A stretch of DNA of 64,000 bases from CAXBNB01 sp965267535 (GCA_965267535.1 OZ254082.1:3658001-3722000); one strand, 5' to 3'. Positions 41,637 to 50,458 are shown, numbered from the stretch's first letter. A program made the numbers and translations. The notes: a model not told the origin generated them from the sequence alone.

Positions 41637-44600
41637 TTATTCTTTCACCCACTTAAAGCTATTGAGCAATAAGGTTTTATAGGCTGGCAACTGGTGTGCT
41701 TTGTCGTCATGCCCAAGTGTATTGCAAACTATCCGGGTTTTATCATGTTTCACAATCCACACTACAGGAAATTCCTCTCCTGACTCCAGCCCTCGCCCGG
41801 TTGCCAGCACCTCTATCGGTGTGGCCTGTTTGTCTGCTTTGAAGCGGTACAACTCGTCAGTAATACGGAATCTGGCCGGTACTCCTTTCATTATCGGATG
41901 ATCGGGCTTGTTCACAATCACTTCAAACTCCTGATACTTTTCATGGGAGGTAGATCCTCCGCCGACTAGCTCTTTGTTGTATTTTGGCCAGTCTTTCCAA
42001 TTGTACCAAGCTCCGGGATGGTTGATCATCAAGCGCATTCCTTCATTGACCCGCTTAAATATAGCTTGCTGAGAAGCTACATCAAACGGTTTGTTGTTGG
42101 ATATCAGCAATACATCTGTATCGCTAAGCATAGCCCCCAGATTGCTGGTATTTTCGGTATAGCGCACAGTTACTTCTCCATTCATGCTGAGCAACCTGCC
42201 GTCGTTTACCCCATATTGCTTCAGAAAATCATGTGATCCTCCTCCTCCGGTGATGGTTAATTGGGGTGCTTCGGGATCGTCAGATATATAGTTGCCGGGG
42301 GCGGTTACTATTATTTCTCCCTGCATCATACGCCAGTGCCCCGGAAATGTACACACAAAGGGATATCTCCCCGGCTCATCCGGTAGCTGAATAATCACCG
42401 ATGCAGACTCTGCCGGATCGAGCATATCTACTACACCCAGCACATAACGTGAATTTGGCACATAACCCGCTTCCGCTGCTCCCGGCTTTTTCAAAAAGCT
42501 ATCCACCATCTCTCCGAATGCATCCAAAGTACCGGGCTGAATTACCACTACATTGTGAGGCATCTCGTCTTTGTTGTTCAGCACCAGCTCTATAGTCTGC
42601 CCTGCTTTGGCGTATAGTAGTTTTTTATCAAATGCCATTTTCTGGCTCACCGTATTGAGCACCAATCGGGCATCAGCCTTAGGTTTTCCTTTTTTACCGA
42701 TCCCTACGTCTATATGTCTATCCCCACCTCCATCGTGGCAATACACGGCGATCACATTTTTGCCTTTTACAAAATATTCGCTCAGTTCTGCATCCAGATT
42801 TATGTATTTGTAAGCTCTGCTGGCGCCCGATTCAGAAAAGAGTAATTGCCCGTTTACATACACTTCATAATCGTCATCGTGAGCTATTTTCAGCACAGGA
42901 TCAAATCCAGCTTCATTCAAGGTCACTTCTCTCCTCAACCATATATCTCTGGTTTCCCATTTGGTTTTCACGCGTTCTTCGTCACTACCACCAAAAAGAG
43001 ACTGTCCTTTTTTCCATGAAGCATCGTCAAAACCGGGCTTCATCCAATCATCAGCCGGCTTTTCTTCGCTATACTTCCATACCACTTTGGCCTCTTCTGC
43101 CGAAGGAATAATCATGCGCACTGTGGCAGGATCTACTGTTTCATAATTTTTCTCCTTGTAATATACCTTCAACGCCGCGGTTAGCCACTTATCGCTTTGG
43201 TTTGTCGCATCCTGAGCGGCCTGCTCTACGGCTTCATAGAGTGCATTCGTTTCGGGCAACTCACCTGCCTTGAGCAAGGCTGCCAATCGGATGTGCAGGT
43301 TTTCTGCCTGTATCAACCCCGCGTTGGCCAATGCATCGCTACCGGCTGTAGTCTGAGGTAGCAGAGTAATAGCCGCTCGCTGCACAGCAGGCGATTTGCT
43401 ACTCAGAGCCGCTACTACTGCCTCACTGGCAGCTGCATTAGAGCCGTCGAGGACTCCCAAGCCATCCAGCGTCCACAATGCATGTTGCGCTCCGGCATTC
43501 AGGCCGCTTTCATCTATTTCACTATCGTCAGTAGCCATGGCTATCAGCTTATTGACCAGGTTTTTCTTATCTGCACCTATAATGAGCCTTTGGGCGGTTA
43601 TTCTCCAAAAAAGGTTGTCACTTCGAAGTGCTTCGAGTAGCTCCTCGTCTGTGGCTCCTTCCAGTGATTCTATTTCGGGATCATCTCCGTCTTCATGCTT
43701 AATAATATAGATACGCCCGTGCAGTTTATCTCTTCTGGGATTGATGTGTGCATTACCTTCACCTTTATCCGCATTCCAGATTTGGTTTTCCATGCCACGC
43801 TTGTCGGGGTTGTGCTGTATCACGGGATTGTACCAGTCAGCTACCCATATATTGCCATCAGGTCCGGTTTCTGCAAAAACAGGTGCTGTCCATGCGTCGG
43901 TACTGGCAAAAATATTACCTCCATCTACTTCTTTATACCCGGCTCCATTTTCTTCGATACGTGCCAGGTGAACCAGGTGGCCGGTCGGTTCTGTTACCAG
44001 CATCTGATTCCAGTATTCTTTAGGGTAATTGCGAGCTGTGTAAAAATTAGCTCCGGCAGCAGCCGTATAGCCTCCGCGCACATCTACCTGCTGCAATGGC
44101 ACTTCTGTAGCCGGTGTAATCTCATAGTGTCCTTGTATAAAATCGGCATTGACAGCCCATGAAGGACGCTTATCCAGGTAGTCGTAGTAGCGCAGGGGTA
44201 TACCTACATAGCAACTGTGGTTGTTGTTGGCGGTAGACCCAAAGATTTCAAAATCTTCCGTCACACCCATCCCCCAGGTATTGTTGTTGAACCTGCCTAC
44301 CGGCTCAAAATACTTGCCATCGACAGTAAACCGGTAAACCCCCATCTTGAAGTCCACCTTTTTACCTCCAAATGAGTTGGAAAAACCAGAATAGCCTACA
44401 GCTCCCCAGATGGTATTATCATGTCCGTATTTTAAGCTGGAAGGGCCTGCATGTGTATCCCACGTGCCAAATCCTCCGAAAAGTACCTGGCGTTTATCCA
44501 TCTTATCATCGCCATCGGTATCCTGCAAAAATACCATGTCTGGTGCCTGTGCTACGATAACCCCACCATTTACTACAACTATACCTGTACTCAGGCTTTG

Positions 44601-44975
44601 CTCGGTAGCAAAATCAGTAAATTTATCGGCTCTGCCATCGCCATCGGTATCTTCGCATATTGTTATTCTATCTCCCCCCACATCGTTTTCCAGATTGTGT
44701 GGATAATCCATGGATTGAACTACCCACAGCCTGCCTCGCTCGTCCCAACTAAAGGCTATAGGGTTGATAATGTCCGGCTCAGCAGCAAACAATTCTGCTT
44801 CGAATCCTTCGGGCAACTGCACATGAAGCTGAGACTCCTCGGGCTTCAATGGCAACTGCACCCTTGGTTCTGTACCTTCATATTGTAATGCCGGTGGTTG
44901 TGGCTTTTGCTTGCCACAAGCCACCAACACTACAGCTAGTGCAAAAACTAGTGATTTGTATGTTAACTTTTTCAT
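41637..44975 (-). CDS. Composite lipoprotein: PVC-type propeller, HEAT, jelly-roll, azurin-like and ThuA domains
   Basis: 1,112 aa with a lipobox (LVAC, Cys20). About 45-430 is a beta-propeller of the PVC-type/TIGR02604 dehydrogenase-like family (ELFAAEPDIINPIAF, GRLWVVQSMDYP, NIWVADWYNPVIQH) with two Ca-loop-like stretches (DTDGDGRAD, DTDGDDKMD). About 435-620 is HEAT-like. About 640-790 looks like a galactose-binding jelly-roll (DIWLRREVTL, YEVYVNGQLL). About 795-915 is cupredoxin-like, with azurin-type Cu ligands MPHNVVV and CTFPGHWRMM (His, Cys, His, Met). The rest is ThuA-like (GMRLMINHPGAWYNW, PDHPIMKGVP, IVCNTLGHDDKAH). No heme CxxCH motif is present. It is last in the Tm-1/TIM-barrel/cupin group (12-bp gap). 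Likely a periplasmic or surface redox enzyme for sugars or polyols; substrate unknown. Confidence 0.85.
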   Translation of the reverse strand: MKKLTYKSLVFALAVVLVACGKQKPQPPALQYEGTEPRVQLPLKPEESQLHVQLPEGFEAELFAAEPDIINPIAFSWDERGRLWVVQSMDYPHNLENDVGGDRITICEDTDGDGRADKFTDFATEQSLSTGIVVVNGGVIVAQAPDMVFLQDTDGDDKMDKRQVLFGGFGTWDTHAGPSSLKYGHDNTIWGAVGYSGFSNSFGGKKVDFKMGVYRFTVDGKYFEPVGRFNNNTWGMGVTEDFEIFGSTANNNHSCYVGIPLRYYDYLDKRPSWAVNADFIQGHYEITPATEVPLQQVDVRGGYTAAAGANFYTARNYPKEYWNQMLVTEPTGHLVHLARIEENGAGYKEVDGGNIFASTDAWTAPVFAETGPDGNIWVADWYNPVIQHNPDKRGMENQIWNADKGEGNAHINPRRDKLHGRIYIIKHEDGDDPEIESLEGATDEELLEALRSDNLFWRITAQRLIIGADKKNLVNKLIAMATDDSEIDESGLNAGAQHALWTLDGLGVLDGSNAAASEAVVAALSSKSPAVQRAAITLLPQTTAGSDALANAGLIQAENLHIRLAALLKAGELPETNALYEAVEQAAQDATNQSDKWLTAALKVYYKEKNYETVDPATVRMIIPSAEEAKVVWKYSEEKPADDWMKPGFDDASWKKGQSLFGGSDEERVKTKWETRDIWLRREVTLNEAGFDPVLKIAHDDDYEVYVNGQLLFSESGASRAYKYINLDAELSEYFVKGKNVIAVYCHDGGGDRHIDVGIGKKGKPKADARLVLNTVSQKMAFDKKLLYAKAGQTIELVLNNKDEMPHNVVVIQPGTLDAFGEMVDSFLKKPGAAEAGYVPNSRYVLGVVDMLDPAESASVIIQLPDEPGRYPFVCTFPGHWRMMQGEIIVTAPGNYISDDPEAPQLTITGGGGSHDFLKQYGVNDGRLLSMNGEVTVRYTENTSNLGAMLSDTDVLLISNNKPFDVASQQAIFKRVNEGMRLMINHPGAWYNWKDWPKYNKELVGGGSTSHEKYQEFEVIVNKPDHPIMKGVPARFRITDELYRFKADKQATPIEVLATGRGLESGEEFPVVWIVKHDKTRIVCNTLGHDDKAHQLPAYKTLLLNSFKWVKE

Positions 44976-44987
44976 TTTCTGTGATTC

Positions 44988-45407
44988 TTATTGGTGAGAA
45001 GAAGCCCCACGGTATTCACTGTAGGGAAGGTTCATGTATTCGTCGATAGTGCCGGCTTCCCAACCTGCAGAGGGGGAAAGTATGGCCAAAAAACTCAATT
45101 CCTGATCGCCGGTATTGAATATAGCATGCACTACATTGGCATCAATGTATACTGCATCTCCGGGTCCTAACTGTTGTTTTTCGTCTTCTACCCACTGCTC
45201 TGCCTGACCTGAAAGGATGTAGATGATTTCGTGCATTTCGGGATGACGGTGAAAGTCGTGCCCGCTACCGGGCGGTACTTTCACCGTAACCATATAGGTG
45301 CCGGCCTTTTGGGTCACCTCAGCATTAAAATACCACTGATGATCGCGACCCAATGCCTTTTCTTTAATGGTATCCGCTTCTTTTACAAATTTCCACTTAC
45401 ACTCCAT
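44988..45407 (-). CDS. Cupin-domain protein
   Basis: 139-aa single-domain cupin. Metal ligands are visible in motif 1 (GHDFHRHPEMHEIIYILSG, about 50-68) and motif 2 (GPGDAVYIDANVVHAIFN, about 82-99). No signal peptide, so cytoplasmic. It begins 6 bp after the stop of the TIM-barrel gene and ends 12 bp before the composite lipoprotein, so it is clearly co-transcribed with both. It may be a sugar isomerase, dioxygenase or binding protein; the sequence does not decide. Confidence 0.88.
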   Translation of the reverse strand: MECKWKFVKEADTIKEKALGRDHQWYFNAEVTQKAGTYMVTVKVPPGSGHDFHRHPEMHEIIYILSGQAEQWVEDEKQQLGPGDAVYIDANVVHAIFNTGDQELSFLAILSPSAGWEAGTIDEYMNLPYSEYRGASSHQ

Positions 45408-45413
45408 GGAAAT

Positions 45414-46277
45414 TTATGACTTTAGCTTGAGCGACTTGAACTCTCTGGTCAGGTTAGTCAAAGACTCCTCTACGCCCATGCGCTCCAGTGAAGAAGCTCC
45501 CACAAAACCGTGTGCGTCTGTTTTTTCTAAAATAACCTTTACATCTTCAGGAGTGTTTACCGGCCCTCCGTGTGCCAGAAAGAACGTATCAGGATTAGCC
45601 ACTTTTACAGCATCGATGATGGCCTGTGTACGCTCTATGGCATCATCCATTGAGCATGTAGCCCCTGTTACTCCTATTGAACCTCCTACGGTAGTACCTA
45701 CGTGTGCTATTACAGCATCTGCTCCCGCTTCTGCCATTTGCACAGCTTCTTCCGGCTTAGCTACATACACGATCGAAAACAGGTCCATGCGTGTTGCCAG
45801 ACTTACCATATCTACTTCTTTTTTGAAGCTCATGCCTGTCTCTTCCAATACATTGCGGAAGTGCCCGTCTATGATTGAGTGTGTTGGAAAATTGTTTACT
45901 CCGGAAAAGCCCATGTCTTTTACCTGACCCAGGAAGTGCCACATTCTTCGACGAGGGTCGCTACCGTGTACACCGCAGATTACGGGTATTTCTTCTACTA
46001 CTGGCAGTACCTCAAACTCACCTATCTCCATTGCTACGGCATTGGCATCTCCATAGGCCATCATACCTGCTGTAGAGCCATGGCCAGACATTCTGAATCG
46101 TCCCGAATTGTAGATAATGATAAGGTCAGCTCCACCTTTTTCTATAAACTTGGCACTGATTCCCGTTCCTGCTCCTGCAGCAATAATGGCATTGTTTTTA
46201 TCCAGGGTGGCCTGTAGCCTGTCCCTTACTTCTTGTTTGGTGTATGGGTTTCCTTTACCCGTCCATGGATTTGGCAT
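45414..46277 (-). CDS. PEP hydrolase-like TIM-barrel protein (Tm-1 C-terminal half homologue)
   Basis: 287-aa TIM barrel of the phosphoenolpyruvate hydrolase-like family. Recognised segments: IAAGAGTGISAKFIEKGGADLIIIYNSGRFRM (about 32-63), PVICGVHGSDPRR (about 98-110), GFSGVNNFPTHSIIDG, a repeat of barrel motifs GADAVIAHVG, and HGFVGASSLERM near the end. In plants the same barrel is fused behind a UPF0261 domain in the virus-resistance protein Tm-1. Here the UPF0261-type gene lies upstream in the same direction, with a toxin-antitoxin pair in between. It overlaps into an operon with the cupin gene (6-bp gap). The reaction is not established for the family. Confidence 0.85.
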   Translation of the reverse strand: MPNPWTGKGNPYTKQEVRDRLQATLDKNNAIIAAGAGTGISAKFIEKGGADLIIIYNSGRFRMSGHGSTAGMMAYGDANAVAMEIGEFEVLPVVEEIPVICGVHGSDPRRRMWHFLGQVKDMGFSGVNNFPTHSIIDGHFRNVLEETGMSFKKEVDMVSLATRMDLFSIVYVAKPEEAVQMAEAGADAVIAHVGTTVGGSIGVTGATCSMDDAIERTQAIIDAVKVANPDTFFLAHGGPVNTPEDVKVILEKTDAHGFVGASSLERMGVEESLTNLTREFKSLKLKS

Positions 46278-46597
46278 TGTATGTCGTGTTTTTTAGTGTT
46301 GAACAATCACAAAAAGCTGCGGTGCTTATCAAAAATACAGCACCTGACTTTTAATTTCGAACACAAATTACGCCATCCCATCACAAACGGCCTTCCTGTT
46401 TTTCATCCAATCATTACTGGATTATGACATCATACCCTATCAACAAGGCAAAAAGATACTATATATAGCTCATACCCCTGCACAACAAGGCATTCTGATG
46501 TGTTTTCTATCTTCGACAGAGGGTGATTTTTATAGATCGAAGACATATTAGATTTGCGTTCAATCTTTCAAAAAGATTATCTTTGATAAAAAAAGTA
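46278..46597. other. Intergenic region between TIM-barrel gene and the MNT gene
   Basis: 320 bp between divergent genes. A minus-strand -7-like box (TATTTTTG, 46337-46330) may serve the TIM-barrel gene, and a plus-strand TAGATTTG (46549-46556) may serve the MNT gene; neither has a clear -33 box. A 7-bp inverted repeat (tcttcga 46510-46516, tcgaaga 46537-46543) encloses the 15-mer gggtgatttttatag (46521-46535), which recurs exactly at the HEPN frameshift (47122-47136). Confidence 0.45.
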
Positions 46598-46903
46598 ATG
46601 CATACTCTGGTTGAAAGCAAAAAGGATAAGCTTGTAGCTTTATGTCAAAAATATGACGTAAAAACTATGCATCTTTTTGGCTCTGTATGTACTTCAAACT
46701 TTACTCCCGAAAGTGATATTGACATTCTAATCTCATTTAAAGAAGTGTCAATTGACAAGTACACTGATAATTACTTCGAGCTACACTACGAACTTGAAAA
46801 GCTATTCAAACGAAAAGTGGATTTAATCACAGAAAACGCTCTATCTAATCCTTATTTTATCGAAAGTGTAGAAGCTACAAAACAACTTTTGTATGCAGCG
46901 TGA
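46598..46903 (+). CDS. MNT-type nucleotidyltransferase antitoxin
   Basis: 101 aa from ATG at 46598. The frame starts at 46523 but the upstream part overlaps promoter-like DNA. It has the minimal nucleotidyltransferase signature GSVCTSNFTPESDIDILISF (about 33-52): GS followed by DxD in SDIDI. MNT antitoxins disarm the partner HEPN RNase by adding AMP to its Tyr in the RX4HXY motif. Its stop overlaps the HEPN start (ATG 46893, stop 46901-46903), typical of such pairs. The gene looks intact while the partner is broken. It interrupts a minus-strand operon. Confidence 0.88.
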   Translation: MHTLVESKKDKLVALCQKYDVKTMHLFGSVCTSNFTPESDIDILISFKEVSIDKYTDNYFELHYELEKLFKRKVDLITENALSNPYFIESVEATKQLLYAA

Positions 46904-47245
46904 TGCTTTAAAACACTTATACGATATCAAGGAATCCATTGACTCAATTTACGAGTACCTTGGTCCTAAGAGGGACTTTGAATCTTATAAAACTAACAAG
47001 CTACTACGACGCGCGGTTGAAAGAGAACTTGAAATCATTGGTGAAGCTACAAACCGAATATTAAAAACCGATAAAAACATCAACATCTCAAACGCACGTC
47101 GCATTGTAGATCTTAGAAACTGGGTGATTTTTATAGTTATGACACTGTTGACAATACGATCATCTGGGGCATCATATCAAGGGATTTACCCAAGCTAAAA
47201 ACAGAGGCTGAAAGACTGCTCAACTTAAACGTTGGGAGAAAATAG
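46893..47245 (+). pseudogene. HEPN (DUF86) toxin, frameshifted at the RX4HXY motif
   Basis: HEPN/DUF86 RNase toxin. The first frame codes 79 family-like residues up to R75-N-W-V-I79 and then runs into unrelated sequence (stop at 47198). The shifted frame from about 47135 continues the family with SYDTVDNTIIWGIISRDL and ends NVGRK at TAG 47243-47245. The expected active-site sequence is RNWVIHSY. In the DNA, tttat (47130-47134) stands where a CAT His codon would be expected. The catalytic His is lost and the reading frame moves by 2 nt. The Tyr target is out of frame. The end of the shifted frame overlaps the 3' end of the convergent Tm-1-like gene by 21 bp. A sequencing error at the T run is possible but would not by itself restore the His. 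Confidence 0.8.
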
Positions 47246-48472
47246 CTCCATCAAAGTGTGTACAGCCGTCTCAGCGAACTGCTCGTCATTGATATCCATA
47301 TCCAACTCTTTTACGGGTATGGCTGGCTTCACATTCGTTTTGATAGCCTCAAACAATGCCTTATCGGATGCCGGATTGTAAAAAGGCTCGCCTTCTTTAC
47401 TCACTATTGAAATACCACGCAAAGGCAACAACACTGCCACTTGGCCTGTAGATTTGTTTAGCTTTTGCGCCATAGCTTTACCGAGTATGGTGTTTTCTTC
47501 CGGGTTGGTTCGCATAAGGGTAACATCTGGAGCCCAGCTAAAAAGCTGCCTGTCTTTGTACTCCTGCGGTACTGTATTTTTAGCACCAAAATTGACCATA
47601 TCCATACAACCGGGCACTACTACCTGAGGTATACCCATAGCAGCAGCGGCAGTGAGCCGACCCGGACCTGCACTGCATATTCCTCCACAGAGGTCGTCGG
47701 CCATTTCTGTAGTAGTAATATCCAATACAGCATTAAAAAAGCCCTCGCCGATCAGTTGCTCCATTGTTCGCCCTCCAACACCTACGGTATGAAACGTAAA
47801 TACTTCATAGCCTTTGGCCCGCAATAGCGCCGCACACTTGTCTACACAAGGTGTAGTATTGCCAAATATGCTTATGGCTATTTTCAACACATCGCTAGAC
47901 TGTTCTTTTCGCCGGGTCATTACCATACCGCACACAGCATCTGCCGCTCGTGCTATCAGCACCTTACTTATGCTGTTGAGCCCTGCTATATCCACTACGG
48001 AGGGCATCAGGACAATATCTTTTCCTCCTATGTGTGCAGAAAGGTCTTTGGTAGCCAATGTACTCAGGCACAGCTTGGGTACACCAAAGGGTATAACCTG
48101 CATGGCCAAAAGCGCTACGTATGTACCGCCTCCTCCTCCCATACTGATAGCCCCATCCAGTCTGCCAGCCTCCAGCAGCTCTGTAAGAATAGCTCCCGCG
48201 CCCTTGCCCATCTCTGCTATACCTGCCGACCGGTCACCTGCCTCTCTTAGTTTTTCCAGAGATGCTCCGGCTTTGGCGGCTACCTTGTCTGCTTCCCAGT
48301 CGATCGGAAATAGTGATGTAGTGCCCATCAAACCGGTGTTGATTGTTACTACCGTGACCTTGTGATGTTGCAGGCACTGGTACATCCAGTTAAACTCTTC
48401 TGCTTTGGTATCAAAGCAGCCTATCATAGCAATAACAGGTGAGATTGAAGGGGTATTTTTATCTTGTTTCAT
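47225..48472 (-). CDS. Tm-1-like ATP-binding protein (UPF0261)
   Basis: 415 aa from ATG at 48472 (MKQDKN); an in-frame ATG at 48499 adds 9 residues. UPF0261/Tm-1 N-terminal-like: IAMIGCFDTKAEEFNWMYQCL at the start, GAISMGGGGGTYVALLAMQVIPFG (glycine-rich, nucleotide-binding-like), PSVVDIAGLNSISKVLIARAA, SIFGNTTPCVDKCAALLRAKGYEVFTFHTVGVGGRTME and LPLRGIS. The tomato homologue binds ATP and viral replication protein, but the ancestral bacterial role is unknown and probably metabolic. It sits after the terminator that ends the SusCD group and before the TIM-barrel partner, from which a toxin-antitoxin insertion separates it. Confidence 0.88.
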   Translation of the reverse strand: MKQDKNTPSISPVIAMIGCFDTKAEEFNWMYQCLQHHKVTVVTINTGLMGTTSLFPIDWEADKVAAKAGASLEKLREAGDRSAGIAEMGKGAGAILTELLEAGRLDGAISMGGGGGTYVALLAMQVIPFGVPKLCLSTLATKDLSAHIGGKDIVLMPSVVDIAGLNSISKVLIARAADAVCGMVMTRRKEQSSDVLKIAISIFGNTTPCVDKCAALLRAKGYEVFTFHTVGVGGRTMEQLIGEGFFNAVLDITTTEMADDLCGGICSAGPGRLTAAAAMGIPQVVVPGCMDMVNFGAKNTVPQEYKDRQLFSWAPDVTLMRTNPEENTILGKAMAQKLNKSTGQVAVLLPLRGISIVSKEGEPFYNPASDKALFEAIKTNVKPAIPVKELDMDINDEQFAETAVHTLMELFSPNV

Positions 48473-48618
48473 GTGATTAGAATTGTGATAGTCTTTCAAA
48501 TTTGGCTCGCAAAAAAATCAATGCTTTTACCATTTGCAAGTTTTACCCATTTATAACGCAACTATACCGATATCAAAAAAGGAGCCTGAAAACAGAAAAC
48601 ACCCCTTTGTAAAATGAC

Positions 48619-48655
48619 AAAAACCTCCCTTTTTAGCTTAATAAGGGAGGTTTTT
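48619..48655 (-). terminator. Strong intrinsic terminator of the SusCD operon
   Basis: 13-bp arms (aaaaacctccctt 48619-48631 and aagggaggttttt 48643-48655) and an 11-nt loop, with T-rich flanks in both directions. It is 31 bp past the stop of the last lipoprotein gene of the SusCD group. Confidence 0.88.
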
Positions 48656-48685
48656 ATAAAAAACGCTATTGGAAGAGAGAAAAGT

Positions 48686-49771
48686 CTAACTTTTAATTTT
48701 TGTGTAGGGAATTTTCATTTTGATCTCCCATGTACCCGAATCGTTGATCTTGATACCCCAGCGGATATAGGCTCGGCACCTTACCTCTCCTGTATCCGGA
48801 TCTGTATAGATAGACCAGTCTTTAGCTCCATTATCCTGTTCGTACTTTTCTTTATCCACCTCAAATGCATCGTTGGTAGTCAGGTAGTACATCAGGTAAG
48901 AACTGGACCCGCTATAGTTTCTGGCAAACTGCGGAAATGGTGGTGCCGGCAATGAAAAATCGGTGCTTATATCAGTTGTTACAGTCTCTACCGAATTGTC
49001 GTGATAGTTTTGCAAATATGATGCCCCGGAAGGGTAAAAAACCACTTTCTCTGGATCGAGAGGATTACCATAGCTATCGGCTATAATCATCTTTACTTTA
49101 ATACCCAGCGAAGGTTCGTCGTTTACCTTAAGTACGGTAATGTAGGGGTGAGTACCATCCAGTACACTCGGCACATTGTCGTCAAAATTATTTTTGACCA
49201 CCGAAGTGTAACCGATATCATAACCGCCATTGTCTTTGCCCAGCTGAAGTCTGGCTCTCATCTCAGTAGGAAACTCCACCGGCTGGAAAGGGTCGAGCTT
49301 TACCACCACAAAATCATCCAGCTGACGACTGCCCTTCACATTAGAAGCGTTGACATTGATATGGAATATGTCAGGGTTTTGCACATACTTACTTGCTTGT
49401 GTAAAGCCCAGCTCTCCACTGATCGGGTTGATCAGAAGCGTTGGTTTTTTAGCCAGTTCCAGTTTTTCTTCTACTAGCTCCAACGTGACGTCCGTTTCGG
49501 GATTAAATGGTTCTTTCCAAACCAAAATTTCCTTTTCATCAAACAGTGCATTGGTGGGATTACCATCCGCATCCAGCACTTCGGTGATTTCCCAATGCAT
49601 AGGATAGGTAGACCCTTCTATGGCTGGAGCAGCTGAAGTTTTGAACACGCCTCGGGGAACAAAAACCGTATCTTCCAAAGCATGGATATTATCGCTTAGG
49701 TAGCCAATTTCAGGAGCCTGACAGGCCATCACAGCAGTTGCTAATAATAGGATATATATTAAGTTTTTCAT
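48686..49771 (-). CDS. SusCD-associated surface lipoprotein, DUF5007-like
   Basis: 361 aa from ATG at 49771 (an ATG 2 codons earlier is possible). Lipobox VMAC (Cys about 17) followed by QAPEIGYLSDNIH, the opening typical of DUF5007-type lipoproteins found beside SusC/SusD genes. The rest is beta-rich with no catalytic motif I recognise; it has two sandwich-like halves and a C-terminal RAYIRWGIKIND...WEIKMKIPY segment. By position (last gene of the SusCD operon) it is probably a surface glycan-binding protein of the SusE/F role. The family assignment is tentative. Confidence 0.7.
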   Translation of the reverse strand: MKNLIYILLLATAVMACQAPEIGYLSDNIHALEDTVFVPRGVFKTSAAPAIEGSTYPMHWEITEVLDADGNPTNALFDEKEILVWKEPFNPETDVTLELVEEKLELAKKPTLLINPISGELGFTQASKYVQNPDIFHINVNASNVKGSRQLDDFVVVKLDPFQPVEFPTEMRARLQLGKDNGGYDIGYTSVVKNNFDDNVPSVLDGTHPYITVLKVNDEPSLGIKVKMIIADSYGNPLDPEKVVFYPSGASYLQNYHDNSVETVTTDISTDFSLPAPPFPQFARNYSGSSSYLMYYLTTNDAFEVDKEKYEQDNGAKDWSIYTDPDTGEVRCRAYIRWGIKINDSGTWEIKMKIPYTKIKS

Positions 49772-49831
49772 AATCAATAAATTGTTATTCTATTCTTAAA
49801 AACATAAAACTTTCGGATAGGGCTTCCCCCA

Positions 49832-50458
49832 TCAATCGTCATAGTCGAATAAAATATGGTTAGATTTCAATACATGAATGACCCCATTGGTAGAAATGAG
49901 GTTTGAAGTACTCACCAGCAGCTTGGTCGTGGTATTGGGGTCTTCCCAATCACTCCCATACCGAATGGTGTAATACACGTACTCCGGTTTGTCGCTCAAC
50001 TGCCCACTGTATTCCGTCTCCGGCTCCAGCGAGATCATGCGCTCTTCACCATTGAGTGTTGTGTATATCTTCCCCTCCTCTTTCATGTCGGCACGAGTTA
50101 CTTTTTCATTGATTATATATGCACCCATATACTTTTTGAGTGTGTCTACAGGTATGTCATTTACGGTATATTCAGCTTGTGGATCAGCTTGCCTCAGCTC
50201 GGCTAACCGTGCGTTTACATAGCGCTGAATCGAGTAGTTAGTAGGTGCAAAAAGTGTGGCATTGCCATTCACTTCATCCTCCAGCTCTGCTCTTGTGATT
50301 AACAAGGCAAGCGTATCCAACTGGCTGTGCGACTTCAAGAAATCTAAAGTGGTCATATTCACATGGGGATCGCTAATTCCTCCATCTACCAGATAATCGT
50401 CTTCGCTACACGCGCAAAAAACGCATAGAGCGAGTATAGCTATTATATATGTTTTCAT
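49832..50458 (-). CDS. Fasciclin-domain lipoprotein
   Basis: 208 aa from ATG at 50458 (MKTYIIAILALCVFCAC, lipobox FCAC). One FAS1-like domain: MTTLDFLKSHSQLDTLALLITRAELEDEV (H1-type start), NATLFAPTNYSIQRYV, the segment VDTLKKYMGAYIINEKVTRADM and, at the end, NLISTNGVIHVLKSNHIL (H2 motif NGVIHVL). FAS1 proteins mediate adhesion or carbohydrate contact. In Bacteroidota, fasciclin lipoproteins often accompany SusC/SusD pairs. The gene follows SusD with a 33-bp gap. Confidence 0.88.
   Translation of the reverse strand: MKTYIIAILALCVFCACSEDDYLVDGGISDPHVNMTTLDFLKSHSQLDTLALLITRAELEDEVNGNATLFAPTNYSIQRYVNARLAELRQADPQAEYTVNDIPVDTLKKYMGAYIINEKVTRADMKEEGKIYTTLNGEERMISLEPETEYSGQLSDKPEYVYYTIRYGSDWEDPNTTTKLLVSTSNLISTNGVIHVLKSNHILFDYDD

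Noticed and set aside
46598..47245. Active toxin-antitoxin system
   Set aside because: The HEPN frame breaks at its catalytic motif, so the pair is reported as antitoxin plus pseudogene.
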